This document shows, piece by piece, positions 7,315 through 15,608 of a stretch of 64,000 nucleotides of DNA; within the stretch, counting starts at the first letter, position 1; each line of letters starts with the position of its first letter. This DNA is from Flavobacteriales bacterium (GTDB lineage Bacteria > Bacteroidota > Bacteroidia > Flavobacteriales > UBA1820). The DNA lies in contig QALN01000004.1 in the NCBI GenBank assembly GCA_003150615.1, forward strand, positions 62,001 through 126,000, written 5' to 3'. The notes beneath the pieces are model-generated. The model was not told where the DNA came from. It worked only from the letters and a program-made list of their open reading frames with translations, and searched no databases. Made by a program: the position numbers and the translations under genes.

Positions 7315-9687
7315 TCAGAATTTAATATCCACCCCTAACATAAAATTAGTTCCGGCCTGAGGGAAATAATAAGCGTCGGTACCGTATATGGCTCCGTTGG
7401 AAACGTACATTTCGTTGAATACATTGTTTACTTGTCCGCGAAGCGTAAATGCAGGGAGTATTTTCCCTCTGCGGAAATCGTAAGAAAGGCCAATGTTGCT
7501 CACGAAATACCCGTCGAGTTCGGACTCCGGTATGTTGTTGTTGCTCATGTATTGCTTTCCTACGTAGCGGCTGGAAAAATCTATCCGCATGGGCTGCACC
7601 GGACGGAAAGAGAACAGATTGGCAGCCACTACGGACGGCGAGAAGGCGATTTTGGTGTCTTTTACAGTATCGTCAGACATGCGCAGTCCCTTTATCACGT
7701 TGTCGGAAAAAGTTGCGTTGAGCGACCATGTGAACCATTTTACAGGTGTGTATTCGCCTTGAAGTTCAACGCCGAGCCTGTAACTCTTGTCCACGTTCAT
7801 GCGTATGGCGTAGCCCGTGTTGTTCAGTTCGCCCGTCGGCACAAGCTGGTCCTTGTAATTCATGTAGTAAACATTTGCCGACGCTTTTATATTGCGCCCT
7901 TCAAAACCATATCCGAATTCGAAATCATCGAGGTATTCCGGTTTCGGCGCTTCAGGCGAATCGGTGAAATCGCTCCTGTTCGGTTCTTTCGATGCGCGCG
8001 AATAGCTGGCGTACACGCGGTGTCCGCTGCCGATTGAGTAACTTGCGCCTACTTTAGGGTTGAAGAACGAATAGTCGCGTTCTATGTCAAGCACACCGTT
8101 TTTATCTTCCGTACCTTTCATTTCTAGGCTTATCGTGCGGTATTGGAGGTCCAGGTACAGCGACAGGCCGTCGGCAGGGCGGTATTCGGTTTTGAGGAAC
8201 ACGTTGCCGTCGGTCTTTGTGGTGTTGTTGTCGTAGAAAAGATTGCCCACCGGTGTATCGCCCATGTATTGCGCCCAGATGACCTTTCCGTAGTGATTGT
8301 TGTCGAATTTATTGTATGACCCGGAAAGTGTGGCCGTTATCTTTTCACGGTTGTACGAAACATAGGCCGTCCCCCCGTAAAAATGGTTGTAAAGCCATTT
8401 TTGCGGTATCACATCGCCGTATTTTATTTCCTGACCGTTAATAATTACCGGCCCTATGTGGTAACGCGAGAGCGAAGCGTCCTGTTTGTAATTTTCGTAA
8501 TACCCGCGTCCGAAAGTGTAGTGAAGCACAACGTTGGCCGTGAAATGTCCCATGCGGCGATTGGCTATCAGTTGCAGGTGGTCCTGTTGGTAGTTGTCCG
8601 TTTCGTTGTCGTAGTATCCGATTATGTTTTCCCAGTTGTCGTCATATATCGCTCCGGCAGAGTTGAAACGGCGGTTTGTTTTCATCGTTTCTGCATCGAC
8701 GCCGTTCCATGCCTGGTACGTTCTCTGTTTGCCTCCGAAACCAAGTACTTTTATCGTCGTGCGGCGGTCGAAGTATCCGGCAGACAGAAAATACGAACTC
8801 ATGTCCGAAAATGCCCGTTCGATATATCCGTCCGAGTATGCGCGCGAAAATCGTCCGGATATTTCGTAATGCTTGTTCATCATTCCGCTGGAAAAGTCGG
8901 CCGAGAATTTTTGTGTGCCGAACGAACCTACGTTGTATGTCAGGTCGGCTCCGGCTTTTTCACGCGGACGGGTGGTCTGTATGTTGACGCTTCCGCCGAA
9001 AGCGCCAGGTCCGTTGGTGGAAGTGCCGGCCCCTCTCTGTACCTGTATGTCGGCGGCCGACGAAGCCAGGTCAGGCATGTTTACCCAGAATACGGAATGC
9101 GATTCCGGGTCGTTCAGTGGTATGTCGTTAATCGTAACGTTGACACGTGAAGCATCGCTGCCGCGTATCCTCATGGACGAGTATCCGAAACCCGCTCCGT
9201 CGTCCGTAGTAAATACCACAGAAGGCATACCGCCCAGAAGTACCGGTATGTTCTGTCCGAAATTCTCTCGTTCGAGCTGTTCTTTGCTCACGGTGGACTC
9301 TGCGAAAGGATGTGTTCCGGCTGCTCGTGTGGCCGATATTATCACCTCGTCCATCACCACGGTATTTTCCGTCAGGGTAAAATCCTCGCTCGACGAATGC
9401 GATGAAATATCGGTATCCCGTTTTACAGGATTGTACAGGATGTGTGACACGCCTATCGTTGCGCGTCCGGCAGGAAGGTTGCGTACGGTATAAAAACCGT
9501 TTTTGTCGGTCGACGTGCCTGCCGATCTGCCGGAGGCAGACACTACGACCGAGGCGTTTTGTACCGGATTTCCTTTTTGGTCGCTCACGCGGCCCTTTAG
9601 TGTGTTCTGGGCCGAAAGCAGCCCGCAGAGGGAAGATGCCGCCAGAAGTACGGCGGTCAGAAAAGTGTGTTTAAAAAAATAAGCCAT
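7315..9687 (-). CDS. TonB-dependent receptor, predicted thiamine uptake
   Basis: A 790-residue outer-membrane receptor. It has a signal peptide (cleavage near LLSAQN), then a carboxypeptidase-regulatory-like domain (NTLKGRVSDQKGNPVQNASV, about 28-110). A plug domain follows, with SMRIRGSDASRVNVTINDIPLND near residue 170 and the GAGTSTNGPGAFGGSVNI motif, and then the 22-strand barrel ending in Phe. The gene follows a TPP riboswitch by about 100 bases. In Bacteroidota, receptors under TPP riboswitches are predicted to import thiamine or its precursors, so that is the inferred cargo. No inner-membrane thiamine transporter (PnuT) or thiamine pyrophosphokinase gene lies next to it. Confidence 0.9.
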   Translation of the reverse strand: MAYFFKHTFLTAVLLAASSLCGLLSAQNTLKGRVSDQKGNPVQNASVVVSASGRSAGTSTDKNGFYTVRNLPAGRATIGVSHILYNPVKRDTDISSHSSSEDFTLTENTVVMDEVIISATRAAGTHPFAESTVSKEQLERENFGQNIPVLLGGMPSVVFTTDDGAGFGYSSMRIRGSDASRVNVTINDIPLNDPESHSVFWVNMPDLASSAADIQVQRGAGTSTNGPGAFGGSVNIQTTRPREKAGADLTYNVGSFGTQKFSADFSSGMMNKHYEISGRFSRAYSDGYIERAFSDMSSYFLSAGYFDRRTTIKVLGFGGKQRTYQAWNGVDAETMKTNRRFNSAGAIYDDNWENIIGYYDNETDNYQQDHLQLIANRRMGHFTANVVLHYTFGRGYYENYKQDASLSRYHIGPVIINGQEIKYGDVIPQKWLYNHFYGGTAYVSYNREKITATLSGSYNKFDNNHYGKVIWAQYMGDTPVGNLFYDNNTTKTDGNVFLKTEYRPADGLSLYLDLQYRTISLEMKGTEDKNGVLDIERDYSFFNPKVGASYSIGSGHRVYASYSRASKEPNRSDFTDSPEAPKPEYLDDFEFGYGFEGRNIKASANVYYMNYKDQLVPTGELNNTGYAIRMNVDKSYRLGVELQGEYTPVKWFTWSLNATFSDNVIKGLRMSDDTVKDTKIAFSPSVVAANLFSFRPVQPMRIDFSSRYVGKQYMSNNNIPESELDGYFVSNIGLSYDFRRGKILPAFTLRGQVNNVFNEMYVSNGAIYGTDAYYFPQAGTNFMLGVDIKF

Positions 9688-9787
9688 TGCTTAAATGTTT
9701 AATAAAGTTAAACTCAGCAAGGGCGTACCATCGGGAGGCGGGCTTGACGTTGCCGCCGTTCCCCATACAATAAGAAGTTTGAGATAT

Positions 9788-9860
9788 CGCTCCCTAAACA
9801 GCATTATCCGTTCAGGTTCAAAGGGTATAATCTCAGCCGTTTGTTATTGTGGCACCCCTA
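9788..9860 (-). promoter_or_regulatory. TPP (thiamine pyrophosphate) riboswitch
   Basis: Read on the minus strand the core elements of the THI box appear in order: GGGGTGCC, then GGCTGAGA, ACCC, GAACCTGA, GGATAATGC and AGGGAG. P1, P2 and P4 can be drawn from these. The region between it and the receptor start contains a further possible 5-bp hairpin (GGCGG / CCGCC, 9739-9759) that may belong to the expression platform. TPP binding is expected to repress the receptor. Confidence 0.95.
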
Positions 9861-9887
9861 AAAAAATGTATCGTTATGTCATGATCT

Positions 9888-10388
9888 TCAATCCCGCATA
9901 TTTTTCCGCAGTGCGGCCATTTGTACGGCGTCCACTGCGCATTCCACTCCTTTGTTGCCCAGAGCACCGCCGCTACGTGCACGGGCCTGGTCTATGTTGT
10001 TGTCCGTCAGAACGCCGAATATTACTGGAGCCATGTTTTTGCGGCCTCCGCGTACGTTCAGCGACGCTATCGCATCGGCTACCGACGAGCATATGTATTC
10101 GAAATGAGGCGTTTCACCGCGGATGACGCTGCCAAGTACGATTACGGCATCGAAACGACCGGATGCCTGCATGGCCGATGCGGCGTATATGAGTTCGAAG
10201 CTGCCGGGCACGTCCACGCGGAAGACGTTTTCCTTTTTCGCTCCAAGGTCGAAGAGCGTCTGCGCCGCTCCGTTGTAAAGGCCTTCGGTGATTTCCGTAT
10301 TCCACCGTGAAACGGCAATCCCCACCCGGATGCCTTCCGCGGAGGGGATTGTGTTCTTGTCGTAAGCCGAGAGGTTTACTGTTGCCAT
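9888..10388 (-). CDS. ribH: 6,7-dimethyl-8-ribityllumazine synthase
   Basis: A 166-residue lumazine synthase, the penultimate enzyme of riboflavin synthesis, which forms icosahedral or pentameric shells. Visible signatures are VSRWNTEITEGLYNGA, DVPGSFELIYAA, VIRGETPHFEYIC (catalytic His in the GETPHFE stretch) and PVIFGVLTDNNIDQA. It lies 19 bases downstream of a TPR membrane-protein gene and upstream of the TPP riboswitch; no FMN riboswitch was seen. Confidence 0.96.
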   Translation of the reverse strand: MATVNLSAYDKNTIPSAEGIRVGIAVSRWNTEITEGLYNGAAQTLFDLGAKKENVFRVDVPGSFELIYAASAMQASGRFDAVIVLGSVIRGETPHFEYICSSVADAIASLNVRGGRKNMAPVIFGVLTDNNIDQARARSGGALGNKGVECAVDAVQMAALRKNMRD

Positions 10389-10407
10389 GTATATCGGTAT
10401 GGTCTTT

Positions 10408-11130
10408 TTATTTGTTCTGAGCCGCGGCTTTCGCGAATTCGAGGTATTTGTCCACCGTGGCCGCTTCGGAAGAATCAGGATATTTGTTCTTTATCGTCTC
10501 GAAGTATTTGGCCGCGTCGGAGTACTTCTTCAGGTACATTGCGGTGTTTCCGGCTTTCATCAGGTAGAAAGGTGCGGTAAAGTCGTTGTCGCGTTTGCCA
10601 GCGGCTTTGACGTAATATTTGAGCGCTTCTTCGGCCTTGCCTGTCTGTGCGTAGCAATCTCCTATGATTCCGAGTGCCTGCGCCGATGTGATTTCGTCGT
10701 CTGCTGAATATTTTTCGAAATACGATACGGCTTTGTCATAATTTCCAAGGCGGTAGTACGCTGCTCCGGCCAGATATTTCGCTATGTTGCCTGCCGGGGT
10801 AGAGCTGTACTGGTCGGCTATTTTCACCAAGCCGAGGTTGGCGGGAGTGCCGTCTAAAGCCAGATAAAGGGAATCCATTTCGTATGCTTTCTGTGCGAAG
10901 GCGAGTTCTTCGGCGGCTTCTATCTGCGACGGTTTGGCTATCCATGTATGATAGGCCATGTATCCGAGGAAAACTATTATTATTCCGCCTATCGTCCATA
11001 CTATTTCCCTTTTGTATTTTTCGATAAGCTGCTCGAAACGCCCGGCGCTCTTGTCCAGTTTGTTAACTATCAGTTCTGCCGGGTCTTCCTTCTGGTTTTT
11101 TACCTTTTTCGGTCTTTGATAAGTTGCCAT
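10408..11130 (-). CDS. Membrane-anchored tetratricopeptide repeat protein
   Basis: A 240-residue protein with one membrane helix (about residues 46-62, WTIGGIIIVFLGYMAYHTW) and a periplasmic or surface-facing set of TPR helices. These include YYRLGNYDKAVSYFEKY, CYAQTGKAEEALKYYVKAA and MYLKKYSDAAKYFETI. The architecture, a short charged N-terminus then a helix then TPRs, resembles YfgM-type proteins that accompany envelope biogenesis, but no direct partner is visible. It is probably co-transcribed with ribH (19-base gap). Function unassigned. Confidence 0.85.
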   Translation of the reverse strand: MATYQRPKKVKNQKEDPAELIVNKLDKSAGRFEQLIEKYKREIVWTIGGIIIVFLGYMAYHTWIAKPSQIEAAEELAFAQKAYEMDSLYLALDGTPANLGLVKIADQYSSTPAGNIAKYLAGAAYYRLGNYDKAVSYFEKYSADDEITSAQALGIIGDCYAQTGKAEEALKYYVKAAGKRDNDFTAPFYLMKAGNTAMYLKKYSDAAKYFETIKNKYPDSSEAATVDKYLEFAKAAAQNK

Positions 11131-11167
11131 ATCGGTAGGTGTGTTGTTTTTACGTTTATAATAGGTG

Positions 11168-11175
11168 CAAAAGTA
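11168..11175 (-). promoter_or_regulatory. Promoter -7 element of the TPR protein gene
   Basis: Minus strand TACTTTTG (TAnnTTTG match) 37 bases before the start of the TPR gene. Confidence 0.45.
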
Positions 11176-11229
11176 ATATAAGTTTGCTCAATTACGAAAT
11201 TTTTTTTCCTGTAAAAATGTCCCTGGCCG

Positions 11230-12426
11230 TTACAGGCTGTCTATTATTATCAGGTTGGGTTTTTCCAGGGTCTGTTCGTGTGTTATGGGAGTTATGTCCG
11301 ATGTTTTTGTGTCCAGAATTTTCATGTCGCTGCGCAGGCTTATCACAAGAGATTGTTTCGGGCTTTTTATCAGCGCTTTTCCATATGAATAGCTGTCGCC
11401 TCGGTATACGCTTTCCCCGCTTTTTACGAAATGCGTACTCATGCGGAATTCGCCCTCTGCGCGCCGCAGGCGGAATTTATCCATTTCTCTGTCGCTCACG
11501 TTCAGTATATTTAGGTAGGGCATGAAATCCGGCGGCAGTTTTTTGCCGAACGGTATGTTAAGGTATATGCCCATTATGGCATCGCATTTAGTCACGCTGT
11601 AAGATACTTTGTCCACATACAGCACGCATTTCACACTGAAACTGAACATGCCAAGGAAGCCAATCCTGTCGTAATACGAAAGCACATGGTCGGAGCCTTC
11701 CTGTCCAATGTACTCCCATTTTTTAGGGTTTTCCCCCAGAAAGTTGCGTATCATGCCTTCGGTGACGGTGAGGCCTTTTATGTTTGTAGTGGGGTCTATG
11801 TTTTTCAGGGAATCGGTCTTCTGCATACGTTCCTGAGCCAGTTTGTCGAAATACACTTTCGTTTCTATCCGGCGCACCATATCCTTGTCGCGGCGTGATT
11901 TTTCATATACGTCTACAAGCGATTCCTGATAAGCCAGTATCTTGTCCGATGAAGATATCGACGTGTTCGTTTGTATGCGGTATAGCGCTTCTATGTTTTC
12001 AAAATCACGGTCAAGCTGGCTTCGTATCTCCGCAAGGAGCGATGCCATTTCGACTTTACGGTTCTTTTTCCGCTTTTTGGACACTACCTGTACGCCGGGG
12101 AGCTCTATGACGTTTTCCCTGAGCAGGGCATTCACCGATAGTGTGTCGGCAGAGGAGGCAGCCATAGGCAGGATGAAACCGTGGTATCCGACGAACGATA
12201 TTACCAGCGAATCCGGCAACAACGCACGATCGACAGTCATGGTAAACGTCCCGTCGGCGGATGTAAGCGTTCCATTGGACGGGTTGTTCTTCATGTATAC
12301 GCTGGCGTATGGCACGGTTTGCAGGGAGTCGCGTACGTATCCTCTTACCGTTATGTTCTGCCCGTGACAGAAAAATGTCCCTGCTACGAATGCGATCAGT
12401 GATATTATGGTGTATGTTTTTTTCAT
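11230..12426 (-). CDS. Secreted protein with carboxypeptidase-regulatory-like domain
   Basis: A 398-residue exported protein. It has a signal peptide (MKKTYTIISLIAFVAGTFFCHGQ), then a CarboxypepD_reg-like beta-sandwich (ITVRGYVRDSLQTVPYASVYM to SFVGYHGFILPM, about 24-95). The remaining ~300 residues resemble the uncharacterised domain found behind such modules in Bacteroidota outer-membrane or periplasmic proteins, with a basic KKRKKNRKVEMASLLAEI linker and beta-rich sequence. No catalytic residues could be recognised and the gene has no obvious operon partner. Confidence 0.75.
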   Translation of the reverse strand: MKKTYTIISLIAFVAGTFFCHGQNITVRGYVRDSLQTVPYASVYMKNNPSNGTLTSADGTFTMTVDRALLPDSLVISFVGYHGFILPMAASSADTLSVNALLRENVIELPGVQVVSKKRKKNRKVEMASLLAEIRSQLDRDFENIEALYRIQTNTSISSSDKILAYQESLVDVYEKSRRDKDMVRRIETKVYFDKLAQERMQKTDSLKNIDPTTNIKGLTVTEGMIRNFLGENPKKWEYIGQEGSDHVLSYYDRIGFLGMFSFSVKCVLYVDKVSYSVTKCDAIMGIYLNIPFGKKLPPDFMPYLNILNVSDREMDKFRLRRAEGEFRMSTHFVKSGESVYRGDSYSYGKALIKSPKQSLVISLRSDMKILDTKTSDITPITHEQTLEKPNLIIIDSL

Positions 12427-12487
12427 AGTGTTATTATTGTTTTACAGGTATATGCCGTTTTGAGCAGGTTTTTATGGGATAACGTTT

Positions 12488-12916
12488 TTAAGTAACGGTT
12501 GCGGGTTCATCTTTTTGTTTTGTGTCTTCGTCTTCAAAAAAATCCTCCCAGTCACCGATAAATTCCTCCATGTCGCGGCGGTCTTTTTTCGTAGGCCTTC
12601 CTTCACGGTATGCGTTAACGTACGTGGTACGGGACAGACGCATCAGTTCCAAGCGTTCCAGTTCTTCCACCGGCGTTATATTCTTTATATTCTCAGGAAC
12701 AAGACGGGCCCCTATGCGGCTTTTAGGTATGCCTAGTATTAGAAATTCGAAGAAAATCTGGTTTTTACGAAGCCGTATCCTGTCGCCCTCCTTCACTTCG
12801 CGGGAAGCCTTTGCGTACTGTCCGTTAACCTGCACCTGATTCTTGCGGCATGCTTCGCTGGCGATAGCCCGTGTTTTGAACAACCTTACGTGCCACATGT
12901 ATTTGTCTATTCTCAT
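12488..12916 (-). CDS. S4-domain RNA-binding protein (Hsp15-like)
   Basis: An Hsp15/HslR-type protein of ~142 residues with the S4 fold at its N-terminus. The signature RIDKYMWHVRLFKTRAIASEAC is followed by VQVNGQYAKASREVKEGDRIRL. In E. coli the homologue binds free 50S subunits carrying nascent chains. An acidic C-terminal tail (GDWEDFFEDEDTKQ) is unusual but common in the phylum. ATG codons occur at 12937, 12919 and 12916; the last (MRIDKYMW) matches the family start and was chosen. Confidence 0.88.
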   Translation of the reverse strand: MRIDKYMWHVRLFKTRAIASEACRKNQVQVNGQYAKASREVKEGDRIRLRKNQIFFEFLILGIPKSRIGARLVPENIKNITPVEELERLELMRLSRTTYVNAYREGRPTKKDRRDMEEFIGDWEDFFEDEDTKQKDEPATVT

Positions 12917-13056
12917 CATGAAGGTACTTATATCCACAAAAATAAGTAATTATAAGCAAAAAAGCCCCTCGAAGGAGCCCTTTTGATAGTTAATTACATC
13001 TCGAGTGTCAGTTTACAGCATCGAAAGCCTGTATCAGGTTGCCGGAGGGGCGGTTT

Positions 13057-13340
13057 TCACTTTTTTATTTCGATCTGACCTTTCAGGAGGGCCATTATTT
13101 CCTTTTCTAACGTTGTTACTATAACCAATTGCGGAGCAGGAGGTTTGAGTATGCTGTAATCGTCGCGTAACATTTTAGTATCGGATGTCTGGATAGGGCA
13201 GCAAGAAGTACTCTATTTTCAGGTTATCGCCCGATACTTTCATGTTGAAGCCGGAAATCCGTTTTCCTTATGTTTATGTACAGGGTTATTCCGAACCCGT
13301 CCACTCCGAATAAAAATACAGGGCCTTTAGGGAATTTCCT
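13057..13340 (-). pseudogene. Decayed gene fragment, frame-broken
   Basis: Three consecutive short peptides lie in different minus-strand frames: GPVFLFGVDGFGITLYINI, then NMKVSGDNLKIEYFLLPYPDIRY, then MLRDDYSILKPPAPQL, which runs on as VIVTTLEKEIMALLKGQ and stops at 13057-13059. Each looks protein-like and each ends in a frame shift or stop, so this is probably a decayed gene. Alternatively the 38-codon terminal frame (13057-13173) is a small gene on its own. No family was recognised. It fills most of the otherwise empty 561-base gap between the S4 gene and mmdB. Confidence 0.4.
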
Positions 13341-13417
13341 TGTACATAAAACTGCGGGGAGGAATACCGCCGGCTTTTATTTTGTCTTTTTTCCAAGAGT
13401 CTGGATACGTAAAAAAA

Positions 13418-13440
13418 CGCCGCCCTAAGATAGGGCGGCG
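13418..13440 (-). terminator. Terminator of the methylmalonyl-CoA decarboxylase operon
   Basis: A perfect 10-bp stem CGCCGCCCTA / TAGGGCGGCG with a 3-nt loop lies 38 bases after the mmdB stop. The adjoining A run on the plus strand is a T run in the minus-strand transcript. Confidence 0.9.
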
Positions 13441-13477
13441 TAGTGTCCGTTGGACTTTATATGAAACAGAATATCTG

Positions 13478-14725
13478 TTACCTGAGGAAGCTCAGCAGTA
13501 CGCCGGCTGCGATAGCCGAACCGATTACACCGGCAACGTTAGGCGCCATGGCGTGCATGAGCAGGTGGTTTTTGGGATCCGATTTCAGACCTTCCACCTC
13601 GGAAAGACGTGCCGCCATAGGTACTGCCGAAACTCCGGCTGAACCGATAAGCGGGTTTATCTTGTTGTCACCCTTGAGGAATACGTTCATAAGGCGTGCG
13701 AACAGAAGTCCGCAGGATGTAGCCACGCAGAACGCTATTGCTCCGAGGATGAATATCTTGACTGATTTCTCGGTCAGGAACACCGAAGCCTGGGTGGACG
13801 CACCCACAGTAAGACCGAGCAGTATTACCACCGAACTGTTCAGTGCGTTTGCAGCCACATCGGCCAGACGTTTGGTAACGCCGGATTCTTTCAACAGGTT
13901 ACCCAGGAAAAGCGTACCTAACAGAGGTATTGCATCCGGAGCAACGAAAGAACATATCACGAATGCTATGATAGGGAACATGATTTTTTCCTTCTGCGTA
14001 ACGATACGGGCCGGTTTCATGCGTATCAGGCGATCCTTTTTCGGGATGATAAGACGCATCAGCGGCGGTTGTATGATAGGCACAAGGGCCATGTACGAAT
14101 ATGCCGTGATGGCTATCGCACCCATGTAATCCGGGTTGAGGATACTTGTCACGTATATTGCCGTCGGTCCGTCGGCGCCGCCTATGATGGCTATCGAACC
14201 GGCTTCCTTGGCAGTGAAGCCGAGTGCGAGCGCACCTGCGAACGTACCGAAGATACCTATCTGGGCTGCGGCGCCCAATATCATCAGTTTCGGGTTTGCT
14301 ATCAGGTTGGAAAAGTCGGTCATTGCGCCTATCCCAAGGAATATCAGGGGAGGGTAGATGCCGAGCTTTACGCCCTGGTACAGGTAATACATTACGGAGC
14401 CTTCTTCTTCGGCGTAAACGCCTATGGCTTCGGCTCCGGGAATATTTCCAAGCATTACGCCGAAACCTATCGGGAGCAACAACAGAGGTTCGAACCCTTT
14501 GTAGATGGCCAGCAGTATGTAACCGAAGCCTATCAGTATCATTATGATATTGCGATAGTCAAGATTAGCGAATGCCGTGGATCTCAAAAAGTTCTGTATG
14601 CCTCCTATCGTCTGTTGCCACAAGGTGCCGGATACGGCTGCCTCAGGTTCTACAACGCCGTTGGCCAGCGCGGTAATAGTCCCTATGGTAAGCAGCGAAA
14701 TAATTACTATTAAGAACTTTCTCAT
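13478..14725 (-). CDS. mmdB: Methylmalonyl-CoA decarboxylase beta subunit (OadB/MmdB)
   Basis: A 415-residue integral membrane subunit of the sodium-translocating decarboxylase, which decarboxylates carboxybiotin and exports sodium. Family motifs visible are GFGVMLGNIPG, GIGAMTDFSNL, IIGGADGPTAIYVTS (the Asp region around 200) and SAGVSAVPMAARL near the C-terminus. The first ~25 residues form an extra hydrophobic segment (RKFLIVIISLLTIGTITALA), so there may be one additional helix. It is the last gene of the mce-mmdA-mmdD-mmdC-mmdB operon. Confidence 0.95.
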   Translation of the reverse strand: MRKFLIVIISLLTIGTITALANGVVEPEAAVSGTLWQQTIGGIQNFLRSTAFANLDYRNIIMILIGFGYILLAIYKGFEPLLLLPIGFGVMLGNIPGAEAIGVYAEEEGSVMYYLYQGVKLGIYPPLIFLGIGAMTDFSNLIANPKLMILGAAAQIGIFGTFAGALALGFTAKEAGSIAIIGGADGPTAIYVTSILNPDYMGAIAITAYSYMALVPIIQPPLMRLIIPKKDRLIRMKPARIVTQKEKIMFPIIAFVICSFVAPDAIPLLGTLFLGNLLKESGVTKRLADVAANALNSSVVILLGLTVGASTQASVFLTEKSVKIFILGAIAFCVATSCGLLFARLMNVFLKGDNKINPLIGSAGVSAVPMAARLSEVEGLKSDPKNHLLMHAMAPNVAGVIGSAIAAGVLLSFLR

Positions 14726-14729
14726 CTGC

Positions 14730-15152
14730 TTAAGCTATTTCTGCCAGGATATCCCCCTGGAGGACGGAATCCTGAATTTTTACTTTTATTGATTTCACTA
14801 CGCCGTTGGTTTCGGCCAGGATGGCGTTTTCCATTTTCATGGCTTCCATTACCATCAGTTTGTCGCCGGCTTTTACCGTATCGCCTTCCTTGACATCCAC
14901 AGACAGGATGATACCGGGCAGGGGCGCTTCTATCTTGGAAACGGCTGCCGAGCTTACCGGTGCGGTTTTGGCGTTCTGTGCCACTTGCGGTGCGCTAACC
15001 ACTCGAGGGGTTTTTGTCGGGGCCTTTACGGTCTTTTCCATCTCGACTTTAAAAGGCGTGCCGTTCACTTCCAGGTCGATGATGTTGTCTTCAACCGAAG
15101 TGATGTCCACTGTAAAATCGCTGTTGTTGATTTTAAATTTGTATGACTTCAT
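14730..15152 (-). CDS. mmdC: Biotin carboxyl carrier subunit
   Basis: A 140-residue biotinylated subunit. The C-terminal biotinyl domain has AMKMEN at 104-109, with Lys106 the biotin acceptor. The N-terminal ~40 residues (KSYKFKINNSDFTVDITSV) form a small beta domain, and an Ala/Pro/Lys/Val-rich swinging linker (45-75) joins them. It shuttles the carboxyl group from MmdA to MmdB. It lies 4 bases from mmdB and is clearly co-transcribed. Confidence 0.93.
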   Translation of the reverse strand: MKSYKFKINNSDFTVDITSVEDNIIDLEVNGTPFKVEMEKTVKAPTKTPRVVSAPQVAQNAKTAPVSSAAVSKIEAPLPGIILSVDVKEGDTVKAGDKLMVMEAMKMENAILAETNGVVKSIKVKIQDSVLQGDILAEIA

Positions 15153-15186
15153 TTAATTGATTTTTTATCGTTAATTAATGCTTCGG

Positions 15187-15591
15187 TTACCTGCGGCCCG
15201 AGTTGAAAATACCTTTGTGCGTGGCGTAGATTTTGGAACTCCAGGGGGAGTAGGTCTTCGCTGCGCGGTCTATCGTTATTATGGTGTTTTCCTCTTCGTG
15301 CGCTTCGTCCATATACTGATATATGGCTGCGGCGATAGCTGCCACGGTATTTGCCTGAAGTTTGCCCTTGAGCTGTATGGGCGCTTCTCCCGACTTTTCC
15401 TGTACGGCAGGCTGGGAAACGGTTTTCTTCAGGCGCAGGTCTTTGGACATCGCTTTGCCTATAAGTATGAATACGGTGGCCAGGATTATCATTATTAAGA
15501 TAACCAGTACCGAACCGCCCACACCTATTATGAAAGCCGTATCGCCGTTTGCCGGCATCCACGATGATGCTGATAATAAAAAGTTTGTCAT
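15187..15591 (-). CDS. mmdD: OadG-family (delta/gamma) membrane subunit
   Basis: A 134-residue OadG-like subunit with one strong membrane helix (about 22-44, IIGVGGSVLVILIMIILATVFIL), flanked by an outside N-terminus and a cytoplasmic Lys/Pro-rich stretch. Its cytoplasmic C-terminal part (IAAAIYQYMDEAHEEENTIITI) is the typical conserved region that joins MmdA to the complex. It sits between mmdA and the biotin carrier, the standard order. Confidence 0.88.
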   Translation of the reverse strand: MTNFLLSASSWMPANGDTAFIIGVGGSVLVILIMIILATVFILIGKAMSKDLRLKKTVSQPAVQEKSGEAPIQLKGKLQANTVAAIAAAIYQYMDEAHEEENTIITIDRAAKTYSPWSSKIYATHKGIFNSGRR

Positions 15592-15608
15592 CTTTTCTTT
15601 GGCTTATG

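Noticed and set aside
12957..12985. GC-rich hairpin upstream of the S4 gene
   Set aside because: The apparent arms (GCCCC/GGAGCCC) do not pair antiparallel beyond three bases.
14480..14500. tRNA-like T-arm sequence GTTCGAACC
   Set aside because: It lies inside the mmdB coding sequence and no cloverleaf can be completed around it.
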